DNA of 64,000 bases from Hippophae tibetana (taxonomy: Eukaryota > Streptophyta > Magnoliopsida > Rosales > Elaeagnaceae). The stretch is taken from contig CM072810.1 in the NCBI GenBank assembly GCA_037013495.1, positions 36,671,843-36,735,842 of the forward strand. Reading direction: 5' to 3'. The notes beneath the pieces were generated by a model, which saw only the letters and a program-made list of their open reading frames with translations, had not been told where the DNA came from and did no database searches. Shown piece by piece: positions 14,701 to 26,500 of this stretch. Position numbers and translations under genes: made by a program. Position 1 is the first letter of the stretch. The number at the start of each line of letters is the position of its first letter.

Positions 14701-15310
14701 AGGGATTTAAAAAAAAGGTAATCCGAGCTCTAAAATGATTATTTCAATGAATTTATAGTTGTATTTCTTCCAAGCGACTTCAAACATTTTGGACACCACT
14801 CATATAGGCATTTGAGCAAAAAACTAAATCTAGAACTATGTAGCTGAACATAAATTTTGAACTCTATATCATGCAAGAGGATAAAACTTTGAACAAATTC
14901 TACGCAGGCTTTTCAATCAATTTCAACTACCCGTACAATTTGGATGGATCTATTTGGAAAAAAAAGTAGATTGAGAAAATTGTTGTTAGCCTACATTATC
15001 ATTTTCAAGAAAAAGATACCTTGCTTAAATCCATATAGAAGGCCTGTGAACTTACTGTTAAATGAATCAGTTGGGAAATTATTCGAACTGCATTATTTGT
15101 TACCAAGATGATGGCAATCCACTTTCGTGGACGGAAATAGGTTGACTTTATAGACATCAAGTATAGTGGTACGAACGAAGCTATTTTGACACAATTGTTA
15201 GAAATGATGAATCTAATACCAATGAAGAGAAAATATCTATACTTTCCCATAGATTTACTAAATTTCTTAGAAAGAATAAACCCGTTTTTAGGGATTTAAG
15301 AAAAAGGTAA
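11777..15310 (+). repeat. Hexameric higher-order repeat, domain I, copy 2 (3534 bp)
   Basis: This is the second copy of the block at 8243-11776. The match weakens inside the last unit. The copy-1 unit at 11188 ends with CCAATAG and an AAAAAAAAGG tail, while the copy-2 unit at 14722 ends with CCCATAG and AAGAAAAAGG. The end of the duplicated segment, or a later conversion tract, therefore falls between about 15230 and 15300. Its last unit also seeds the B-C dimers that follow. Confidence 0.85.
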
Positions 15311-17077
15311 TTCGAGCTCTAAAATGATTATTTCAATGAATTTATAGTTGTATTTCTTCCAAGAAACTTCAAACATTTTGGAGACCACTCATATAGGCAT
15401 TTGAACAAAAAACTAAATCTAGAACTATGCAACTGAATATAAAATTTGAACTCTATATCATGCAAGAGGATGAAACTTTGAACAAATTCTATGCAGGTTT
15501 TTGAATCATTATCAACTACCCGTACAATTTGGATGGACCTATTTGGAAAAAAAAGTAGATTGACAAAATTGTAGTTAGCCTACATTATCATTTTCAAGAA
15601 AGAGATACCTTGCTTAAATCCATATAGAAGGCCTGTGAACTTACTGTTAAATGAATCAGTTGGGAAATTATTCGAACTGCATTATTTGTTACCAAGATGA
15701 TGGCAATCCACTTTCGTGGACGGAAATAGGTTGACTTTATAGACATCAAGTATAGTGGTACGAACGAAGCTATTTTGACACAATTGTTAGAAATGATGAA
15801 TCTAATACCAATGAAGAGAAAATATCTATACTTTCCAATAGATTTACTAAATTTCTTAGAAAGAATAAACCCGTTTTTAGGGATTTAAAAAAAAGGTAAT
15901 CCGAGCTCTAAAATGATTATTTCAATGAATTTATAGTTGTATTTCTTCCAAGCGACTTCAAACATTTTGGACACCACTCATATAGGCATTTGAGCAAAAA
16001 ACTAAATCTAGAACTATGTAGCTGAACATAAATTTTGAACTCTATATCATGCAAGAGGATAAAACTTTGAACAAATTCTACGCAGGCTTTTCAATCAATT
16101 TCAACTACCCGTACAATTTGGATGGATCTATTTGGAAAAAAAAGTAGATTGAGAAAATTGTTGTTAGCCTACATTATCATTTTCAAGAAAAAGATACCTT
16201 GCTTAAATCCATATAGAAGGCCTGTGAACTTACTGTTAAATGAATCAGTTGGGAAATTATTCGAACTGCATTATTTGTTACCAAGATGATGGCAATCCAC
16301 TTTCGTGGACGGAAATAGGTTGACTTTATAGACATCAAGTATAGTGGTACGAACGAAGCTATTTTGACACAATTGTTAGAAATGATGAATCTAATACCAA
16401 TGAAGAGAAAATATCTATACTTTCCCATAGATTTACTAAATTTCTTAGAAAGAATAAACCCGTTTTTAGGGATTTAAGAAAAAGGTAATTCGAGCTCTAA
16501 AATGATTATTTCAATGAATTTATAGTTGTATTTCTTCCAAGAAACTTCAAACATTTTGGAGACCACTCATATAGGCATTTGAACAAAAAACTAAATCTAG
16601 AACTATGCAACTGAATATAAAATTTGAACTCTATATCATGCAAGAGGATGAAACTTTGAACAAATTCTATGCAGGTTTTTGAATCATTATCAACTACCCG
16701 TACAATTTGGATGGACCTATTTGGAAAAAAAAGTAGATTGACAAAATTGTAGTTAGCCTACATTATCATTTTCAAGAAAGAGATACCTTGCTTAAATCCA
16801 TATAGAAGGCCTGTGAACTTACTGTTAAATGAATCAGTTGGGAAATTATTCGAACTGCATTATTTGTTGCCAAGATGATAGCAATCCACTTACGTGGACG
16901 GAAAGAGCTTGACTTTATAGACATAAAGTATAGTGGTACGAGCGAAGCTATTTTGACACAATTGTTAGAAATGATGAATCTAATACCAATGAAGAGAAAA
17001 TATCTATACTTTCCAATAGATTTACTAAATTTCTTAGAAAGAATAAACCCGTTTTTAGGGATTTAAAAAAAAGGTAA
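14722..17077 (+). repeat. Dimeric higher-order repeat, 1178 bp, two copies
   Basis: Dimers lie at 14722-15899 and 15900-17077. Both first units carry GGCTTTTCAATC, TTGTTACCAAG and AATAGGTTGAC. Both second units have the A/C-type 5' half with GCAACTGAATATA and the private change CAAGAAAGAGATACC. The second unit of the first dimer is a hybrid in its 3' half (see 15311-15899). Confidence 0.85.
15311..15899 (+). repeat. Hybrid C/B monomer
   Basis: The 5' part matches the C unit at 16489, including the private AAGAAAGAGATACC. The 3' part carries the B-unit markers TTGTTACCAAG, AATAGGTTGAC and ACGAACG of the units at 14722 and 15900. The switch lies between about 15602 and 15691. The neighbouring units on both sides are the likely donors. 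Confidence 0.8.
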
Positions 17078-17667
17078 TCCGAGCTCTAAAATGATTATTT
17101 CAATGAATTTATAGTTGTATTTCTTCCAAGCGACTTCAAACATTTTGGACACCACTCATATAGGCATTTGAGCAAAAAACTAAATCTAGAACTATGTAGC
17201 TGAACATAAATTTTGAACTCTATATCATGCAAGAGGATAAAACTTTGAACAAATTCTACGCAGGTTTTTCAATTAATTTCAACTACCCGTACAATTTGGA
17301 TTGATCTATTTGGAAAAAAAAAGTAGATTGAGAAAATTGTTGTTAGCCTACATTATCATTTTCAAGAAAAAGATACCTTGCTTAAATCCATATAGAAGGC
17401 CTGTGAACTTACTGTTAAATGAATCAGTTGGGAAATTATTCGAACTGCACTATTTGTTGCCAAGATGATGGCAATCCACTTTCGTGGACGGAAATAGCTT
17501 GACTTTATAGACATCAAGTATAGTGGTACGAACGAAGCTATTTTGACACAATTGTTAGAAATGATGAATCTAATACCAATGAAGAGAAAATATCTATACT
17601 TTCCAATAGATTTACTAAATTTCTTAGAAAGAATAAACCCGTTTTTAGGGATTTAAAAAAAAGGTAA

Positions 17668-20600
17668 TCCGAGCTCTAAAATGATTATTTCAATGAATTT
17701 ATAGTTGTATTTCTTCCAAGCGACTTCAAACATTTTGGACACCACTCATATAGGCATTTGAGCAAAAAACTAAATCTAGAACTATGTAGCTGAACATAAA
17801 TTTTGAACTCTATATCATGCAAGAGGATAAAACTTTGAACAAATTCTACGCAGGTTTTTCAATCAATTTCAACTACCCGTACAATTTGGATGGACCTATT
17901 TGGAAAAAAAAGTAGATTGAGAAAATTGTAGTTAGCCTACATTATCATTTTCAAGAAAAAGATACCTTGCTTAAATCCATATAGAAGGCCTGTGAACTTA
18001 CTGTTAAATGAATCAGTTGGGAAATTATTCGAACTGCATTATTTGTTGCCAAGATGATGGCAATCCACTTTCATTGACGGAAATAGCTTGACTTTATAGA
18101 CATCAAGTATAGTGGTACGAACGAAGCTATTTTGACACAATTGTTAGAAATGATGAATCTAATACCAATGAAGAGAAAATATCTATACTTTCCCATAGAT
18201 TTACTAAATTTCTTAGAAAGAATAAACCCGTTTTTAGGGATTTAAGAAAAAGGTAATTCGAGCTCTAAAATGATTATTTCAATGAATTTATAGTTGTATT
18301 TCTTCCAAGAAACTTCAAACATTTTGGAGACCACTCATATAGGCATTTGAACAAAAAACTAAATCTAGAACTATGCAACTGAATATAAAATTTGAACTCT
18401 ATATCATGCAAGAGGATGAAACTTTGAACAAATTCTATGCAGGTTTTTGAATCATTATCAACTACCCGTACAATTTGGATGGACCTATTTGGAAAAAAAA
18501 GTAGATTGACAAAATTGTAGTTAGCCTACATTATCATTTTCAAGAAAAAGATACCTTGCTTAAATCCATATAGAAGGCCTGTGAACTTACTGTTAAATGA
18601 ATCAGTTGGGAAATTATTCGAACTGCATTATTTGTTGCCAAGATGATAGCAATCCACTTTCGTGGACGGAAAGAGCTTGACTTTATAGACATAAAGTATA
18701 GTGGTACGAGCGAAGCTATTTTGACACAATTGTTAGAAATGATGAATCTAATACCAATGAAGAGAAAATATCTATACTTTCCAATAGATTTACTAAATTT
18801 CTTAGAAAGAATAAACCCGTTTTTAGGGATTTAAAAAAAAGGTAATCCGAGCTCTAAAATGATTATTTCAATGAATTTATAGTTGTATTTCTTCCAAGCG
18901 ACTTCAAACATTTTGGACACCACTCATATAGGCATTTGAGCAAAAAACTAAATCTAGAACTATGTAGCTGAACATAAATTTTGAACTCTATATCATGCAA
19001 GAGGATAAAACTTTGAACAAATTCTACGCAGGTTTTTCAATCAATTTCAACTACCCGTACAATTTGGATGGACCTATTTGGAAAAAAAAGTAGATTGAGA
19101 AAATTGTAGTTAGCCTACATTATCATTTTCAAGAAAAAGATACCTTGCTTAAATCCATATAGAAGGCCTGTGAACTTACTGTTAAATGAATCAGTTGGGA
19201 AATTATTCGAACTGCATTATTTGTTGCCAAGATGATGGCAATCCACTTTCATTGACGGAAATAGCTTGACTTTATAGACATCAAGTATAGTGGTACGAAC
19301 GAAGCTATTTTGACACAATTGTTAGAAATGATGAATCTAATACCAATGAAGAGAAAATATCTATACTTTCCCATAGATTTACTAAATTTCTTAGAAAGAA
19401 TAAACCCGTTTTTAGGGATTTAAGAAAAAGGTAATTCGAGCTCTAAAATGATTATTTCAATGAATTTATAGTTGTATTTCTTCCAAGAAACTTCAAACAT
19501 TTTGGAGACCACTCATATAGGCATTTGAACAAAAAACTAAATCTAGAACTATGCAACTGAATATAAAATTTGAACTCTATATCATGCAAGAGGATGAAAC
19601 TTTGAACAAATTCTATGCAGGTTTTTGAATCATTATCAACTACCCGTACAATTTGGATGGACCTATTTGGAAAAAAAAGTAGATTGACAAAATTGTAGTT
19701 AGCCTACATTATCATTTTCAAGAAAAAGATACCTTGCTTAAATCCATATAGAAGGCCTGTGAACTTACTGTTAAATGAATCAGTTGGGAAATTATTCGAA
19801 CTGCATTATTTGTTGCCAAGATGATAGCAATCCACTTTCGTGGACGGAAATAGCTTGACTTTATAGACATCAAGTATAGTGGTACGAACGAAGCTATTTT
19901 GACACAATTGTTAGAAATGATGAATCTAATACCAATGAAGAGAAAATATCTATACTTTCCAATAGATTTACTAAATTTCTTAGAAAGAATAAACCCGTTT
20001 TTAGGGATTTAAAAAAAAGATAATCCGAGCTCTAAAATGATTATTTCAATGAATTTATAGTTGTATTTCTTCCAAGCGACTTCAAACATTTTGGACACCA
20101 CTCATATAGGCATTTGAGCAAAAAACTAAATCTAGAACTATGTAGCTGAACATAAATTTTGAACTCTATATCATGCAAGAGGATAAAACTTTGAACAAAT
20201 TCTACGCAGGTTTTTCAATCAATTTCAACTACCCGTACAATTTGGATGGACCTATTTGGAAAAAAAAGTAGATTGAGAAAATTGTAGTTAGCCTACATTA
20301 TCATTTTCAAGAAAAAGATACCTTGCTTAAATCCATATAGAAGGCCTGTGAACTTACTGTTAAATGAATCAGTTGGGAAATTATTCGAACTACATTATTT
20401 GTTGCCAAGATGATGGCAATCCACTTTCGTGGACGGAAATAGCTTGACTTTATAGACATCAAGTATAGTGGTACGAACGAAGCTATTTTGACACAATTGT
20501 TAGAAATGATGAATCTAATACCAATGAAGAGAAAATATCTATACTTTCCCATAGATTTACTAAATTTCTTAGAAAGAATAAACCCGTTTTTAGGGATTTA

Positions 20601-22379
20601 AGAAAAAGGTAATTCGAGCTCTAAAATGATTATTTCAATGAATTTATAGTTGTATTTCTTCCAAGAAACTTCAAACATTTTGGAGACCACTCATATAGGC
20701 ATTTGAACAAAAAACTAAATCTAGAACTATGCAACTGAATATAAAATTTGAACTCTATATCATGCAAGAGGATGAAACTTTGAACAAATTCTATGCAGGT
20801 TTTTGAATCATTATCAACTACCCGTACAATTTGGATGGACCTATTTGGAAAAAAAAGTAGATTGACAAAATTGTAGTTAGCCTACATTATCATTTTCAAG
20901 AAAAAGATACCTTGCTTAAATCCATATAGAAGGCCTGTGAACTTACTGTTAAATGAATCAGTTGGGAAATTATTCGAACTGCATTATTTGTTGCCAAGAT
21001 GATAGCAATCCACTTTCGTGGACGGAAATAGCTTGACTTTATAGACATCAAGTATAGTGGTACGAACGAAGCTATTTTGACACAATTGTTAGAAATGATG
21101 AATCTAATACCAATGAAGAGAAAATATCTATACTTTCCAATAGATTTACTAAATTTCTTAGAAAGAATAAACCCGTTTTTAGGGATTTAAAAAAAAGGTA
21201 ATCCGAGCTCTAAAATGATTATTTCAATGAATTTATAGTTGTATTTCTTCCAAGCGACTTCAAACATTTTGGACACCACTCATATAGGCATTTGAGCAAA
21301 AAACTAAATCTAGAACTATGTAGCTGAACATAAATTTTGAACTCTATATCATGCAAGAGGATAAAACTTTGAACAAATTCTACGCAGGTTTTTCAATCAA
21401 TTTCAACTACCCGTACAATTTGGATGGACCTATTTGGAAAAAAAAGTAGATTGAGAAAATTGTAGTTAGCCTACATTATCATTTTCAAGAAAAAGATACC
21501 TTGCTTAAATCCATATAGAAGGCCTGTGAACTTACTGTTAAATGAATCAGTTGGGAAATTATTCGAACTACATTATTTGTTGCCAAGATGATGGCAATCC
21601 ACTTTCGTGGACGGAAATAGCTTGACTTTATAGACATCAAGTATAGTGGTACGAACGAAGCTATTTTGACACAATTGTTAGAAATGATGAATCTAATACC
21701 AATGAAGAGAAAATATCTATACTTTCCCATAGATTTACTAAATTTCTTAGAAAGAATAAACCCGTTTTTAGGGATTTAAGAAAAAGGTAATTCGAGCTCT
21801 AAAATGATTATTTCAATGAATTTATAGTTGTATTTCTTCCAAGAAACTTCAAACATTTTGGAGACCACTCATATAGGCATTTGAACAAAAAACTAAATCT
21901 AGAACTATGCAACTGAATATAAAATTTGAACTCTATATCATGCAAGAGGATGAAACTTTGAACAAATTCTATGCAGGTTTTTGAATCATTATCAACTACC
22001 CGTACAATTTGGATGGACCTATTTGGAAAAAAAAGTAGATTGACAAAATTGTAGTTAGCCTACATTATCATTTTCAAGAAAAAGATACCTTGCTTAAATC
22101 CATATAGAAGGCCTGTGAACTTACTGTTAAATGAATCAGTTGGGAAATTATTCGAACTGCATTATTTGTTGCCAAGATGATAGCAATCCACTTTCGTGGA
22201 CGGAAAGAGCTTGACTTTATAGACATAAAGTATAGTGGTACGAGCGAAGCTATTTTGACACAATTGTTAGAAATGATGAATCTAATACCAATGAAGAGAA
22301 AATATCTATACTTTCCAATAGATTTACTAAATTTCTTAGAAAGAATAAACCCGTTTTTAGGGATTTAAAAAAAAGGTAA
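17668..22379 (+). repeat. Dimeric B-C higher-order repeat, 1178 bp, four copies
   Basis: B-C dimers lie at 17668-18845, 18846-20023, 20024-21201 and 21202-22379. Copies 1 and 2 share TTTCATTGACGG in their B unit. Copies 3 and 4 share CGAACTACATTATTTG. Copies 2 and 3 share a hybrid C unit in which GATAGC is followed by GGAAATAGC rather than GGAAAGAGC. These staggered sharings suggest stepwise duplication with an offset of one dimer. Flanking B units at 17078 and 22380 both have GATTGATCTATTTG, so the run is bracketed by similar monomers. Confidence 0.87.
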
Positions 22380-23557
22380 TCCGAGCTCTAAAATGATTAT
22401 TTCAATGAATTTATAGTTGTATTTCTTCCAAGCGACTTCAAACATTTTGGACACCACTCATATAGGCATTTGAGCAAAAAACTAAATCTAGAACTATGTA
22501 GCTGAACATAAATTTTGAACTCTATATCATGCAAGAGGATAAAACTTTGAACAAATTCTACGCAGGTTTTTCAATCAATTTCAACTACCCGTACAATTTG
22601 GATTGATCTATTTGGAAAAAAAAGTAGATTGAGAAAATTGTTGTTAGCCTACATTATCATTTTCAAGAAAAAGATACCTTGCTTAAATCCATATAGAAGG
22701 CCTGTGAACTTACTGTTAAATGAATCAGTTGGGAAATTATTCGAACTGCACTATTTGTTGCCAAGATGATGGCAATCCACTTTCGTGGACGGAAATAGCT
22801 TGACTTTATAGACATCAAGTATAGTGGTACGAACGAAGCTATTTTGACACAATTGTTAGAAATGATGAATCTAATACCAATGAAGAGAAAATATCTATAC
22901 TTTCCAATGGATTTACTAAATTTCTTAGAAAGAATAAACCCGTTTTTAGGGATTTAAAAAAAAAGTAATCCGAGCTCTAAAATGATTATTTCAATGAATT
23001 TATAGTTGTATTTCTTCCAAGCGACTTCAAACATTTTGGACACCACTCATATAGGCATTTGAGCAAAAAACTAAATCTAGAACTATGTAGCTGAACATAA
23101 ATTTTGAACTCTATATCATGCAAGAGGATAAAACTTTGAACAAATTCTACGCAGGTTTTTCAATCAATTTCAACTACCCGTACAATTTGGATGGACCTAT
23201 TTGGAAAAAAAAGTAGATTGAGTAAATTGTAGTTAGCCTACATTATCATTTTCAAGAAAAAGATACCCTGCTTAAATCCATATAGAAGGCCTGTGAACTT
23301 ACTGTTAAATGAATCAGTTGGGAAATTATTCGAACTGCATTATTTGTTGCCAAGATGATGGCAATCCACTTTCGTGGACGGAAATAGCTTGACTTTATAG
23401 ACATCAAGTATAGTGGTACGAACGAAGCTATTTTGACACAATTGTTAGAAATGATGAATCTAATACCAATGAAGGGAAAATATCTATACTTTCCCATAGA
23501 TTTACTAAATTTCTTAGAAAGAATAAACCCGTTTTTAGGGATTTAAAAAAAAGGTAA

Positions 23558-26500
23558 TCTGAGCTCCAAAATGATTATTTCAATGAATTTATAGTTGTAT
23601 TTCTTCCAAGAAACTTCAAACATTTTGGAGACCACTCATATAAGCATTTGAGCAAAAAACTAAATCTAGAACTATGCAACTGAACATAAATTTTGAACTC
23701 TATATCATGCAAGAGGATTAAACTTTGAACAAATTCTATGCAGGTTTTTCAATCATTATCAACTACTCGTACAATTTGGAAGGACCTATTTGGAAAAAAA
23801 AGTAGATTGACAAAATTGTTGTTAGCCTACATTATCATTTTCAAGAAAAAGATACCTTGCTTAAATCCATATAGAAGGCTTGTGAACTTACTGTTAAATG
23901 AATCAGTTGGGAAATTATTCGAACTACATTTTTTGTTGCCAAGACGATAGCAATCCACTTTCGTGGACGGAAAGAGCTTGACTTTATAGACATAAAGTAT
24001 AGTGGTACGAACGAAGCTATTTTGACACAATTGTTAGAAATGATGAATCTAATACCAATGAAGAGAAAATATCTATACTTTCCCATAGATTTACTAAATT
24101 TCTTAGAAAGAATAAACCCGTTTTTAGGGATTTAAAAAAAAATTAATTCGAGCTCTAAAATGATTATTTCAATGAATTTATAGTTGTATTTCTTCCAAGA
24201 AACTTCAAACATTGTGGAGACCACTCATATAGGCAATTGAACAAAAAACTAAATCTAGAACTATGCAGCTGAACATAAATTTTGAACTCTATATCATGCA
24301 AGAGGATGAAACTTTGAACAAATTCTATGCAGGTTTTTGAATCATTATCAACTACCCGTACAATTTGGATGGACCTATTTGGAAAAAAAAAGTAGATTGA
24401 GAAAATTGTTGTTAGCCTACATTATCATTTTCAAGAAAAAGATACCTTGCTTAAATCCATATAGAAGGCCTGTGAACTTACTGTTAAATGAATCAGTTGG
24501 GAAATTATTCGAACTGCATTATTTGTTGCCAAGATGATGGCAATCCACTTTCGTGGACGGAAATAGCTTGACTTTATAGACATCAAGTATAGTGGTACGA
24601 ACGAAGCTATTTTGACACAATTGTTAGAAATGATGAATCTAATACCAATGAAGAGAAAATATCTATACTTTCCCATAGATTTACTAAATTTCTTAGAAAG
24701 AATAAACCCGTTTTTAGGGATTTAAGAAAAAGGTAATTCGAGCTCTAAAATGATTATTTCAATGAATTTATAGTTGTATTTCTTCCAAGAAACTTCAAAC
24801 ATTTTGGAGACCACTCATATAGGCATTTGAACAAAAAACTAAATCTAGAACTATGCAACTGAACATAAAATTTGAACTCTATATCATGCAAGAGGATGAA
24901 ACTTTGAACAAATTCTATGCAGGTTTTTCAATCATTATCAACTACCCGTACAATTTGGATGGACCTATTTGGAAAAAAAAAGAAGATTGAGAAAATTGTT
25001 GTTAGCCTACATTATCATTTTCCAGAAAAAGATACCTTGCTTAAATCCATATAGAAGGCTTGTGAACTTACTGTTAAATGAATCAGTTGGGAAATTATTC
25101 GAACTACATTTTCTGTTGCCAAGACGATAGCAATCCAATTCGTGGACGGAAAGAGCTTGACTTTATAGACATCAAGTATAGTTGTACGAGCAAAGCTATT
25201 TTGACACAATTGTTAGAAATGATGATTCTAATACCAATGAAGAGAAAATATCTATGCTTTCCCATAGATTTACTAAATTTCTTAGAAAGAATAAACCCGT
25301 TTTTAGGGATTTTAAAAAAAGGTAATCCGAGCTCTAAAATGATTATTTCAATGAATTTATAGTTGTGTTTCTTCCAAGAAACTTCAAACATTTTGGAGGC
25401 CACTCATATAGGCATTTGAGAAAAAAACAAAATCTAGAACTATGCAGTTGAACATAAATTTTGAACTCTATATCATGCAAGAGGATGAAAATTTGAATAA
25501 ATTCTACGCAGGTTTTTCAAACATTATCAACTACTCGTAAAATTTGGATGGACCTATTTGGAAAAAAAAGTAGATTGAGAAAATGGTTGTTAGCCTACAT
25601 TATCATTTTCAAGAAAAAGATACCTTGATTAAATCCTTATTGAAGGCCTGTGAACTTACTGTTAAATGAATCAGTTGAGAAATTATTCAAACTGTAATAT
25701 TTGTTGCCAAGAAGATAGCAATCCACTTTCGCGGATGGAAAGAGCTTGACTTTATAGACATCAAGTATAGTGGTACGAGCGAAGCAATTTTGACACAATT
25801 GTTAGAATTGATGGATCTAATACCAATGAAGAGAAAATATCTATACTTTCCCATAGATTTACTAAATTTCTTAGAAAGAATAAACCCATTTTTAGGGATT
25901 TAAAAAAAAGGTAATCCGAGCTCCAAAATGATTATTTCAATGAATTTATAGTTGTATTTCTTCCAAACAACTTCAAACATTGTGGATGAACAAAAAATTT
26001 GAACTCTATATCATGCAAGAGGATGAAACTTTGAACAAATTCTATGCAGGTTTTTGAATCATTATCAACTACCCGTACAATTTCGATGGACCTATTTGGA
26101 AAAAAAAGTAGATTGAGAAAATTGTTGTTAGCCTACATTATCATTTCCAAGAAAAAGATACCTTGCTTAAATCCATATAGAAGGCCTGTGAACTTACTGT
26201 TAAATGAATCAGTTGGGAAATTATTCGAACTACATTATTTGTTGCCAAGATGATAGCAATCCACTTTCGTGGACGGAAAGAGCTTGACTTTGTAGACATC
26301 AAGTATAGTGGTACGAGCGAAGCTATTTTCACACAATTGTTAGAAATGATGAATCTAATACCAATGAAGAGAAAATATCTATAATTTCCCATAGATTTAC
26401 TAAATTTCTTAGAAAGAATAAACTCGTTTTTAGGGATTTAAGAAAAAGGTAATCCGAGCTCTAAAATGATTATTTCAATGAATTTATAGTTGTATTTCTT

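Larger units (their letters stand above)
1..23557 (+). repeat. Domain I: array of monomer classes A, B and C (monomers 1-40)
   Basis: Class A carries AAGAAAC, GGAGACC, TTTGAACA, GCAACTG, GATGGCAATCC and GGAAATAGC. Class C has an A-like 5' half with TTGACAAAATTG, then GATAGC, GGAAAGAGC, ACATAAAG and ACGAGCG. Class B carries TCCGAG, AAGCGAC, GGACACC, TTTGAGCA, TATGTAGCTG, TACGCAGG and TCAATCAATTTC. Reading by class, the order runs roughly C B A A C B | A C B | A C B | A A/C B | A A C B B B | A A C B B C/B B C | B B C B C B C B C B B. Nearly all units have TTTCGTGGACGG and a complete AGGCCT. The order of classes changes along the domain, which gives different higher-order periods in different parts. 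Confidence 0.85.
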
